NCBI GenBank assembly: GCA_026390215.1
Contig: JAPLGJ010000150.1
Span: 1-7,922 of the forward strand
DNA length: 7,922 bases
Source of the DNA: Caldisericota bacterium
GTDB lineage: Bacteria > Caldisericota > Caldisericia > Cryosericales > Cryosericaceae
Reading direction: 5' to 3'
This document shows, one piece after another, positions 1 through 6,444 of this stretch (positions are counted from its first letter, which is position 1; each line of letters opens with the position of its first letter). The translations under genes and the position numbers were made by a program. The notes beneath the pieces were generated by a model that was not told where the DNA came from, did no database searches, and saw nothing but the letters and a program-made list of their open reading frames with translations.

Positions 1-1
1 C

Positions 2-484
2 GGTCCACTGAACATGAGGGCCGCGTATGGCTGGCCGCTCCTTTCTGGTGAGGGCGAACCTTGGGGCCACCGTATCAAGAACGGCGTGGTCACGCCGCAC
101 GACCTATCGGACCACTACAGGGTGCCCACTGTCCTCGCCCCAGCAGGTGATGTCAGCATATCCATCCTTGACTACAGTGCGTTCGCTCGCCTGCACCTGG
201 CTGGACTCGAGAGCGTCGACGGGAGCGTACTGTCGGCCGTGGACATCCAGCGCCTACACCAGCCCGTGCTCGAGTACAGCAGTGGATGGCACGAAGAGCT
301 GATCGATGGTGTGCCGACGAGCTGGCACAGGGGGACCTGCGATACCTTCGACACGTTCGTGCTGCTGCAGTCCTCGCGGGATATCGGCGTCATCATCTTC
401 ACCAACGCCGACGGCGACGATCTGGCGGCCAAGGCGCTGTTTGCGGAGATGCTCAAGATCGCCGGTATCTACGCGGGACAGTGA
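2..484 (+). CDS. Serine beta-lactamase-family hydrolase, C-terminal part (5' end outside window)
   Basis: The reading frame is open to the left edge, so the gene starts upstream and only about 160 C-terminal codons are visible. The protein resembles the C-terminal half of class C beta-lactamase / D-aminopeptidase-like serine hydrolases (family knowledge). It has the segment LAPAGDVSISILDYSAFARL, matching the usual 'PAGG-x-S-T-x-x-D-x-A-x-F' helix region. Near the end it has HRGTCDTFDTF, in the place of the family's (K/H)-x-G box, followed by a strand GVIIFTNADG typical of the last core strand ('VVVLTN'). The catalytic SxxK and YxN motifs would lie upstream and cannot be checked. Substrate is unknown: such proteins include esterases, peptidases and penicillin-binding-like enzymes, so this is not evidence of antibiotic resistance. 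It converges with mnmG, leaving a 53-nt gap. Confidence 0.8.
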   Translation, partial: GPLNMRAAYGWPLLSGEGEPWGHRIKNGVVTPHDLSDHYRVPTVLAPAGDVSISILDYSAFARLHLAGLESVDGSVLSAVDIQRLHQPVLEYSSGWHEELIDGVPTSWHRGTCDTFDTFVLLQSSRDIGVIIFTNADGDDLAAKALFAEMLKIAGIYAGQ

Positions 485-537
485 ATCTCTGTGGTCTGGT
501 GTTTTGGAACTACCGCCTATCCGAGACAGCTGGTCTG

Positions 538-2456
538 TCAGCTCCCGCTATCAGTCTCTGGCAGTTCCTTTGCGGCGCGCTTTCGATTCTGGAGGTAGTG
601 CAGCAGCACCGCGACGTCGGCGGGGCGGACACCGCTGAGGCGGGACACCTGGCCCAGCGTCTGTGGCTTTGTTTCCACCATGCGTTCGCGCCCTTCCTTT
701 GACAGAGACGGTACCAGCGCGAAGTCGATCTCCTGCGGGATCACATATCCCTCGAGCTGCGACAGGTCGCGGACCTTTGCCTGCTGACGCACGATGTACC
801 CCTCGTACTTGACCTCTGTTTCCAGTTCTTCCAGCAGTTCGTCGTCGACGTCTGCCAGGTCGGGGGCCAGGGCGACCAGGTCCTTCTTCCAGAAGTCCTG
901 ACGCTTCAGCAGCGTGGCAAGCGACGTCGGTGTCTGGATGGGACCGGCGTCAAGAGTGGCAAGCCTTCCCAGTGTCGGACCGTCCGGGTTCAGCATGCGG
1001 GCCCGCAGGACCTCCTTGAGACGGTCCAGTTCCTGCTGCTTGTACACGACACGCTGGTAGGCGGCATCATCGATGATACCTAGCTCATGGGCGAGAGGCG
1101 TCAGACGCAGGTCGGCGTTGTCCTCCCGCAGGATGAGGCGGTACTCGCAGTGGCTGGGTGTGATGCGGTATGGTTCGACGAGTTCCTTGGTCGTGAGATC
1201 GTCGACGAGTACGCCCAGGTAGCCGTCCGAGCGCCGCAGGATGAAAGGGTCGCGCCCCCTGACCTTCTGAGCGGCATTGATGCCCGCGATGATACCCTGA
1301 CCGGCCGCCTCGTCGTACCCAGTCGTACCGTTGATCTGGCCGGCCAGGAACAGGCCCACGACACGCTTCCCTGCGGGTTGACATGATCGTAGGCGATGGC
1401 GTAGGCTGGGCGCATGATCTCGACGCGTTCCATGCCGGGGATGGTGCGCAGGATCTCCTCCTGCATCGGCAAAGGAACACTCATGTACATACCCTGCACA
1501 TACATCTCGTTGGTATTCCAGCCTTCCTGCTCGAGGAACAGCTGGTGCCGCGTCTTGTCCGGGTACCAGCGCACTTTCTCCTCGATACTGGGGCACGTGC
1601 GCGGGCCCACGTGGACCATGAGTCCCATGACGGATGGCGACAGCTGCAGGTACTTGCGCGTGACCTCGATGGTCTGGGGGTTGGTCCAGTTGAGGTAGCT
1701 GGGCAGCTGGTGTTCCCAGACACGCGGCTTGCTGCGGAACGACCAGTGCAGGGGGATGCGGTCACCCTCCTCGAGCACGAACTTGCTCAGGTCCACACTC
1801 CTCTTGTCGATCCGCGGCGTCGTTCCCGTATTGAAGCGCTGGACGTCGAAGCCAAGCTCCTTCAGTGAGTTGCTGAGCCCACTGCTCGCGAAGTCCCAGG
1901 CGCGTCCGGCTGGGATAGCGATGTCGCTGATGTGGATGACGCCCCCCAGGTATGTGCCTGTCGTCAGGATGACGGTGTCGGCTTCGTAGCGGACGTGATA
2001 ATTGGTGACCACGCCCTCGACATGACCGGACTGTGTCAGCAGGCGCTCCACGCGTTCCTGCTTGAGCGTCAGGTTTGGCTGATTCTCCAGCACCTGTTTC
2101 ATGCTCGTACTGTACTCCCACTTGTCGCACTGGGTGCGTACACTCTGCACCGCGCGTCCCTTGGAGGTGTTGAGCAGCTTGATCTGGGTCAGTGCCCGCT
2201 CGGCGTTGAGCCCCATCTCGCCGCCCAAAGCGTCGACCTCGCGGACGACCTGGGCCTTGCCCGGGCCGCCGATGGCCGGGTTGCACGGCATCCACGCAAT
2301 GGCGTCCATCGAGCCGGTAAGGACGAGCACCTTGAGTCCAGCTCGTGCTGTGACCAAAGCGGCCTCGCAGCCGGCATGACCAGCCCCGACGACGATACAG
2401 TCGTACCGGCTGCCTCCACCGAACTCGTTCTGTCCATGTTGGTCCTGTTCGCTCAT
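538..2456 (-). pseudogene. mnmG: mnmG (gidA), tRNA U34 5-carboxymethylaminomethyl synthesis flavoprotein, frameshifted
   Basis: MnmG, with MnmE, installs the (carboxymethyl)aminomethyl group on the wobble uridine of certain tRNAs, using FAD (family knowledge). The N-terminal frame starts at ATG 2456-2454, with AGGAG at 2469-2465 and an 8-nt spacer. It shows the dinucleotide-binding motif GAGHAG (residues 24-29), then CNPAIGG and DALGGEMG (75-82), and runs normally to the YDHVNPQ segment (Q362, codon 1373-1371). The frame then changes: the following bases resume as KRVVGLFLAGQINGTTGY only in another frame, from codon 1368-1366. That frame continues through the conserved C-terminal half (LREDNADLRL, KYEGYI-RQQ, LSGVRPADV) to the TGA at 540-538. 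Against E. coli MnmG from memory, about seven residues plus one base are missing, so about 22 nt look deleted. Both halves are well conserved, so this is either a recent mutation or a sequencing/assembly error. Left unrepaired, translation would continue in the wrong frame to about 1101 and lose the C-terminal domain. Confidence 0.93.
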
Positions 2457-2672
2457 CGGCTAGTCTCCTGTCGATACATATTGAGATAGCATACCACGGG
2501 TTGCAGAGGCGGTACGCTCCAGTCTGTCATTCCCCCGAGTATCTCTGTTCAATACGACGGGTGCTTCTGAGGGGCGCTCCTCCGCGAAAGTGGGAATCCA
2601 GTCCTGCGCCTGGAAGTGAGGGACGTTGGCCTGTTCGCCACACGCAGAGCACTGTCGTTGGCGCTCGCCGGC

Positions 2673-3542
2673 CTAGTGAGTGTTGGACCAGAGACCCAGT
2701 ATGATCGGCAGGTCCATTCCCGCGTGGAACAGGATAGAACCCCACAGGCTGTCGGTCTTCCGCATAATGTGGCCCCATGCCAGCGCAAGCGGTGGAAGCG
2801 AAGCCAGGAACATCAGCAGGTCCGGGGTATACCGCACTCCGGAGTGGTACAGTGTGAACAGAATTGCTATGAGGATGTTGGAGGTCCACGGGCCGAAGAA
2901 CGGCTCCAGTTTGCGCAGGAACAGCCCACGGAAGAGAAGCTCCTCATTGGCAGCGTTGGCCAGTACGAAGATCAGGAGCCAGGGGATCCATGGCAGGATT
3001 CTTGCCAGGTTGAGGTTGTTGCCACCAAACATGAAGCGTGCCAGCGGTACCGACGCTACGGCAGCGGCGCCGAAGGCGATGAGTCCGATCATCAATCCCT
3101 CGCGGAGGTTGCCCTTCTGGACGTAGATCGACCCCATGGACGCACCCGACGCTCTCGTAAGAAGGAGAATCGTCCCGACAATGAGGACCCCGGTCTTCGC
3201 TTTCATGAGGGCGTCACCGGCGGACGTGTTGAAGTCCGCCCTGATGGTGTTCAGCATCCAGTAGCTCGTGTACAGATCGAGAGAGATCACAAGGCACGCG
3301 ATGAAGAAGGCAAACAGGAGAGGCCAGTACGCTCGGAGGGATGTGCTTCTGTGTGCCAGCAGTGCCGCCACCAGGAGGACCAGGGCGACACTCACTCTGG
3401 CAAAGAGGTCGACACTGCGGGGCAGCATCGGTCTGTAATTGCTCAATACGACAAAAACGGCAAATCCAATGGCGAGAACGAGGACTACGAGGACGGTACG
3501 CTGCCTCCACGTTCCGATAGACGTGCTCTCACTCTGCACCAT
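2673..3542 (-). CDS. CPBP-family intramembrane glutamic protease (CAAX protease / bacteriocin-processing family)
   Basis: This is a 289-aa integral membrane protein with about eight or nine hydrophobic segments (roughly residues 16-36, 45-64, 72-92, 115-129, 149-168, 183-198, 221-233, 242-258, 266-285). It carries the three CPBP/Abi motifs: EExxxR as E200-E201-LLF-R205, FxxxH as F229-TLY-H233, and HxxxD as H273-AGM-D277. In the family these conserved Glu and His residues form the active site inside the membrane. Substrates of bacterial members are mostly unknown; roles include peptide maturation, immunity and membrane stress. The start is ATG 3542-3540, but the GGAGG at 3550-3546 lies only 3 nt upstream. 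The GTG that follows directly (3539-3537) has 6-nt spacing and could be the true start, changing the protein by one residue. A longer in-frame start at 3629 would put the SD and a putative promoter inside the coding region and is rejected. The gene lies 117 nt after the ABC ATPase gene on the same strand. Confidence 0.88.
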   Translation of the reverse strand: MVQSESTSIGTWRQRTVLVVLVLAIGFAVFVVLSNYRPMLPRSVDLFARVSVALVLLVAALLAHRSTSLRAYWPLLFAFFIACLVISLDLYTSYWMLNTIRADFNTSAGDALMKAKTGVLIVGTILLLTRASGASMGSIYVQKGNLREGLMIGLIAFGAAAVASVPLARFMFGGNNLNLARILPWIPWLLIFVLANAANEELLFRGLFLRKLEPFFGPWTSNILIAILFTLYHSGVRYTPDLLMFLASLPPLALAWGHIMRKTDSLWGSILFHAGMDLPIILGLWSNTH

Positions 3543-3573
3543 CAACCTCCAGGGTACGGGCTCTCTTGCTCCT

Positions 3574-3602
3574 ATTGTACGCAAAACCCCGCCACAGTCG
3601 CG
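3574..3602 (-). promoter_or_regulatory. Possible promoter for the CPBP protease gene
   Basis: On the minus strand a TACAAT box (3579-3574) matches the sigma-70 -10 consensus at 5 of 6 bases. It lies about 30 nt upstream of the ATG and just upstream of the GGAGG. The -35 position with a 16-17-nt spacer (around GCGACT, 3601-3596) matches only weakly. The box sits beside the hairpin at 3586-3609, so the CPBP gene may be transcribed separately from the ABC gene. Low confidence because only the -10 is good. Confidence 0.3.
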
Positions 3603-3609
3603 TCGGGGT
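3583..3609 (-). terminator. Weak rho-independent-like hairpin after the ABC ATPase gene
   Basis: Read on the minus strand, ACCCCG (3609-3604) pairs with CGGGGT (3591-3586) across a 12-nt loop. The 3' arm runs into four T residues (3586-3583). The stem is short and GC-rich and the T run is short, so it would be a weak terminator or attenuator between the ABC gene and the CPBP gene. Confidence 0.3.
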
Positions 3610-3628
3610 CGGCAGTGCAGCAATCTCA

Positions 3629-3647
3629 CGGGAACGGAACCGTCCCG
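3629..3647 (-). terminator. Hairpin immediately 3' of the ABC ATPase stop codon
   Basis: CGGG-A-ACGG and CCGT-CCCG (plus-strand order, 3629-3647) form an 8-bp stem with one bulged base and a very tight loop. It lies 12 nt beyond the stop codon (3662-3660) of the ABC gene. No T run follows on the minus strand. It may be an mRNA 3'-end stabilising structure or part of a compound terminator with the hairpin at 3583-3609. Confidence 0.35.
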
Positions 3648-3659
3648 GGGTTGTTACAG

Positions 3660-4757
3660 CTAGAAGACTGCTTCTCCGGAGTCCGTATTGAAGAGATGCG
3701 TGCGGGCGACGTTCACGACGAGTCTGACCGTGTCACCCTGACCATACTCGAATGCGCTACTGGCCCGTATGACGACCGGGGCTCCGGCCAAATTCGTGTG
3801 AATGAAGGTCTCACTGCCCATCATTTCGACGAACGAGATCCTGGCACTGAACGTGGCAGCGACTTCAGGCATGTTGGACTGGCCGTCGATCAGCAGGTCC
3901 TCGGGCCGGACACCCCACGCGTAGCTGCCGGGGGGCATGGACTTGACAGCCTGCTGCTGGGTGGCGGACAACTGTATGTGCTGTTCCTCAATGTCCAGGG
4001 AGGGCGTCGGGGTCAGGACCAGATTGACGGGGAGAAAGTTGGAGGGAGGAGTGCCGACGAATCCGGCAACGAACTTGTTGGTGGGATTGTCATACACCTG
4101 GCGCGGCTTGCCGATTTGGCGCAGGAACCCGTTTTCCATGACGGCGACGCGCGAACCAAGGGTCATGGCTTCGACCTGGTCGTGGGTCACGTAGATCGTG
4201 GTGACGCCAAGCGCCTGATGAAGTCTAATGAGCTCCTCGCGGGTCTGCACACGCAACTTGGCATCCAGGTTCGACAGCGGCTCGTCCATGAGGAAGACCT
4301 TGGGCTTTCGCACGATGGCTCGAGCCAGAGCGACTCGCTGGCGCTGTCCGCCAGACAACTCCTTGGGGACGCGCTTCAGGTAGTCCTGCAGCCCCAGCAT
4401 CTGAGCGGCGTCTGCGACGCGGTCGTTGATCTCCTTTCCTGGGATGTTGTGCAGCCTGAGACCAAACGAGATGTTGTCCCTCACGGTCATGTGAGGATAC
4501 AGGGCATAGTTCTGGAACACCATGGCAATGTCGCGGGCGGCAGGTGGAACGTCGTTGACGATGTCGCCGCCGATGATCACATTTCCCTTGTCAGCCAGTT
4601 CGAGGCCTGCAATCATGCGCAGCGTCGTCGTCTTGCCACAGCCGGACGGTCCCAGCAGGACGAGAAACTCCTTGTCCTCGGCTGCCAATGAGATGTTGTT
4701 GACCGCAATGACCTTTCCGAAGCGTTTTGTCACGTTTTCAAGAACGACTCTCGCCAT
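3660..4757 (-). CDS. ABC importer ATP-binding protein, MalK/UgpC/MsmX type
   Basis: This 365-aa ATPase would energise CUT1-type sugar or glycerol-phosphate importers at the inner face of the membrane (family knowledge). All nucleotide-binding motifs are present: Walker A GPSGCGKTT (36-44), Q-loop Gln82 in FQNYALYPHMTVRDN, signature LSGGQ (134-138), Walker B VFLMDEP (154-160), D-loop SNLD (162-165) and H-loop His192 in THDQVEAM. About 125 residues follow, with GFVGTPPSNF and WGVRPEDLL, matching the TOBE/regulatory domain of MalK-type proteins. The length is usual for the subfamily. The start is ATG 4757-4755, with GGAGG at 4767-4763 and a 5-nt spacer. The upstream in-frame extension to 5078 lacks family similarity and runs through the divergent promoter region. 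No permease or solute-binding gene lies in the window, as for multitask ATPases such as MsmX that serve several importers. The exact substrate cannot be told, so no symbol is given. Confidence 0.93.
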   Translation of the reverse strand: MARVVLENVTKRFGKVIAVNNISLAAEDKEFLVLLGPSGCGKTTTLRMIAGLELADKGNVIIGGDIVNDVPPAARDIAMVFQNYALYPHMTVRDNISFGLRLHNIPGKEINDRVADAAQMLGLQDYLKRVPKELSGGQRQRVALARAIVRKPKVFLMDEPLSNLDAKLRVQTREELIRLHQALGVTTIYVTHDQVEAMTLGSRVAVMENGFLRQIGKPRQVYDNPTNKFVAGFVGTPPSNFLPVNLVLTPTPSLDIEEQHIQLSATQQQAVKSMPPGSYAWGVRPEDLLIDGQSNMPEVAATFSARISFVEMMGSETFIHTNLAGAPVVIRASSAFEYGQGDTVRLVVNVARTHLFNTDSGEAVF

Positions 4758-4872
4758 TTCTTCCTCCGCTTGCGGATTTGCATGAGCGCCAAGGGACCGC
4801 ATTCCTGGGCGGACGTTCACCAGTCTAGGGAACAAAACGCCCTTTGACTCGGCAGCTCCTGGTATCCAAGTA

Positions 4873-4900
4873 AGTCTAGTCAGCGGGTTCCTGTTTGCAA
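4873..4900 (-). promoter_or_regulatory. Possible promoter for the ABC ATPase gene
   Basis: On the minus strand TTGCAA (4900-4895) and TAGACT (4878-4873) are 16 nt apart. Each matches the sigma-70 consensus at 4 of 6 positions. The predicted start of transcription would leave a leader of about 110 nt before the ATG at 4757. Such matches occur by chance, so confidence is low. Confidence 0.25.
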
Positions 4901-4981
4901 TGGAGCTGGCTCGTCCGTCGTTGTGGTGGAAGCGGAAAAACACAGGCACCTGGAAGACACAGGCCGACCCGACACGGCGAC

Positions 4982-5009
4982 TTGTCCAACGCGGACATGA
5001 CGGTATAAT
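4982..5009 (+). promoter_or_regulatory. Sigma-70-type promoter of the MBL/beta-CASP-surE operon
   Basis: A perfect TATAAT (5004-5009) is preceded by TTGTCC (4982-4987; 4 of 6 match to TTGACA) with a 16-nt spacer. Transcription should start near 5016, about 50 nt before the chosen ATG at 5068. This supports that start over in-frame codons further upstream, including ATG 4900, which would precede the transcript. Confidence 0.6.
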
Positions 5010-5067
5010 AATTGGCTTTGCATGGGGCACGATGGACGTGCTCGCAGCTGGATCGCAGGGAGGAAGC

Positions 5068-6435
5068 ATGTCAGTCAAATTGACTTTCTACGGCGCGGTA
5101 AATGAGATAGGCGGGAGCAAGACGCTGCTGCAGTACAGTGGCACGAACCTGTTTCTGGACTTTGGCAAGGACTTCTTTGGCGGTACGGACCACTTCAGCG
5201 ATCGCCTGAGACCAGCGACATACTTGCAGATCCGCGACTACCTCCGGTTTGGCAATCTGCCCCCGATGGCGAGCCTGTATCCGATGGCCCAGTCGCAGTT
5301 CCTTCAGCAGGAATTCGGCGCGACCCTCGATACCGGTAACGTGGACGGCATCCTGCTGAGCCACGGGCACATCGACCATTTCGGGTTCCTGCCGCTGGTG
5401 GACGTCAATGTCCCCCTGTACATGAGCGCCGAGACGCTCGAGGTCCTGCGGTTCTTCGACGAAACGGGCGAGTTTGACCTCCGCATGGATCAGCGCCCTG
5501 TGACCGTGTTTGACCATGACAAGGTCGTGCACATCGGGAACTGCGAAGTCCTGCCGGTCCGCAGCGACCACGATATCCTGGGTATCCTCGGGTTCATCGT
5601 GAGGTGTGGCGCCACGTCGATCATCTATACGGGCGACTATCGTCTACATGGCAAACACCCTGAGAGGGTGCGCGCTTTCGTCGAGCTGATGCGTCAGGAG
5701 AAGCAACATTTCAAGACTGTTCTTCTCACCGAGGGGACCAGGCTGGGGTTCGGCAGTATCGATCAGCTGACCGAGAATGAGGTCCAGGAGCTTGCCACGA
5801 GAGCGGTTGGCACGGCTCCCGGTCTCGTGCTGACCAACTACTACATCCTCGACACGGACCGCCTCAAGGTGTTCCTGCGAGTCGCAGAGAAAACGGGACG
5901 GACAATGGTCCTGCAACCGCAACACATGCTGATGGCTCGGAAGTTTGCTCGTTTCGACAGTGAGCTCGAACGGCTCATCAAGAACGCCGAAGTGTACCTT
6001 GCCAGGCGTGGTTCGGGCAAGTACCTGGCGCCCGACTACCGGCTGTTCGAGCAGGAGTACCTGGTGACCGCGCTGCGCGCCGCAGATGTCGTGGCAGAAC
6101 CAGCCAAGTATATGCTGCAGCTCGATTTTCCCGATCTGGGTGAACTCGTGGAGATCAATCCTGCCGCGCATACCGTGTTCATCCAGTCCGGGGGCGAACC
6201 TCTCGGACAGTATGATCCGAACTACACTGTTCTCATGAAGTGGGTCAAGGATTTCAGGTTGGACTTCTACCGTATCGCTACCCCCGGGCATGCGAGTGAA
6301 CTCGATATCAAGGATCTGGTCATGCGGGCAGACCCCAGCGTTCTGGTGCCCATGCATTCCAAGGCACCCGAGGCACTGAACGGGTACATCAAGGACACGA
6401 TCGCATTGAGGAAAGGCGTGACGTACGAGTTCTAA
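5068..6435 (+). CDS. RNase J-like metallo-beta-lactamase / beta-CASP hydrolase, short form
   Basis: This 455-aa cytosolic protein has an MBL fold with a beta-CASP insertion, like RNase J and CPSF/Ysh1-type nucleases. The metal-binding motif is complete: H99-G-H101-I-D103-H104, then His168 in RSDHDILG, Asp190 in YTGDYRLHG, and a final His430 in VPMHSK. The beta-CASP region has DTDRLKVF-type helices and P-G-H408-A-S, matching RNase J's SGH motif B. The acidic motif A appears as TEGTR, where RNase J has SDSTN. The start NEIGGSK resembles RNase J's GEIGKN. At 455 aa it lacks the roughly 100-residue C-terminal domain of canonical RNase J (about 555 aa). A role in RNA degradation or maturation is therefore likely but not certain; the substrate could also be DNA or something else. 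The start ATG has GGGAGG (5058-5063) 4 nt upstream and lies about 50 nt after the predicted transcription start. It is probably co-transcribed with surE, 9 nt downstream. Confidence 0.88.
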   Translation: MSVKLTFYGAVNEIGGSKTLLQYSGTNLFLDFGKDFFGGTDHFSDRLRPATYLQIRDYLRFGNLPPMASLYPMAQSQFLQQEFGATLDTGNVDGILLSHGHIDHFGFLPLVDVNVPLYMSAETLEVLRFFDETGEFDLRMDQRPVTVFDHDKVVHIGNCEVLPVRSDHDILGILGFIVRCGATSIIYTGDYRLHGKHPERVRAFVELMRQEKQHFKTVLLTEGTRLGFGSIDQLTENEVQELATRAVGTAPGLVLTNYYILDTDRLKVFLRVAEKTGRTMVLQPQHMLMARKFARFDSELERLIKNAEVYLARRGSGKYLAPDYRLFEQEYLVTALRAADVVAEPAKYMLQLDFPDLGELVEINPAAHTVFIQSGGEPLGQYDPNYTVLMKWVKDFRLDFYRIATPGHASELDIKDLVMRADPSVLVPMHSKAPEALNGYIKDTIALRKGVTYEF

Positions 6436-6444
6436 GGAGCTAAC

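Larger units (their letters stand above)
4758..5067. other. Divergent intergenic control region (310 bp)
   Basis: This region separates the minus-strand ABC ATPase gene from the plus-strand MBL/beta-CASP gene. It contains a good plus-strand promoter (4982-5009), a weaker minus-strand candidate (4873-4900), and a pair of direct repeats ACACAGGC (4940-4947 and 4957-4964) starting 17 bp apart upstream of the plus promoter. The Shine-Dalgarno sequences of both genes lie at its ends. I see no convincing gene or RNA inside it. Confidence 0.7.

Noticed and set aside
525..543. GACAG/CTGTC hairpin between the convergent beta-lactamase-family gene and mnmG
   Set aside because: The stem has only 5 bp and overlaps the mnmG stop codon. 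Neither strand has a T run after it, so terminator function is not supported.
2457..2672. 216-nt gap between mnmG and the CPBP gene searched for a tRNA, small RNA or terminator
   Set aside because: Apart from the mnmG Shine-Dalgarno sequence, only short weak inverted repeats (such as TCCAG/CTGGA near 2598-2615) are seen, with no promoter or RNA signature strong enough to call.
3543..3629. Longer start for the CPBP protease at 3629
   Set aside because: It would include the putative TACAAT box, a hairpin and the GGAGG within the coding sequence, and adds only an Arg/Cys-rich stretch atypical of the family.
2616..4691. Open plus-strand frame of about 690 codons opposite the CPBP and ABC ATPase genes
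   Set aside because: It lies antisense to two well-recognised genes, and its product is rich in Gly, Arg, His, Asp and Gln with no family resemblance. Long antisense frames are common in GC-biased coding DNA.
4900..5067. In-frame N-terminal extension of the MBL/beta-CASP protein from ATG 4900 (or 5032)
   Set aside because: A TATAAT promoter at 5004-5009 lies inside it, the ATGs have no Shine-Dalgarno sequence, and the family N terminus (beta-strand plus NEIGG) starts right after ATG 5068.
4758..5078. In-frame N-terminal extension of the ABC ATPase upstream of 4757
   Set aside because: The translated stretch has no ABC similarity and crosses the divergent promoter region. ATG 4757 has a strong GGAGG and gives the standard MalK-type N terminus.
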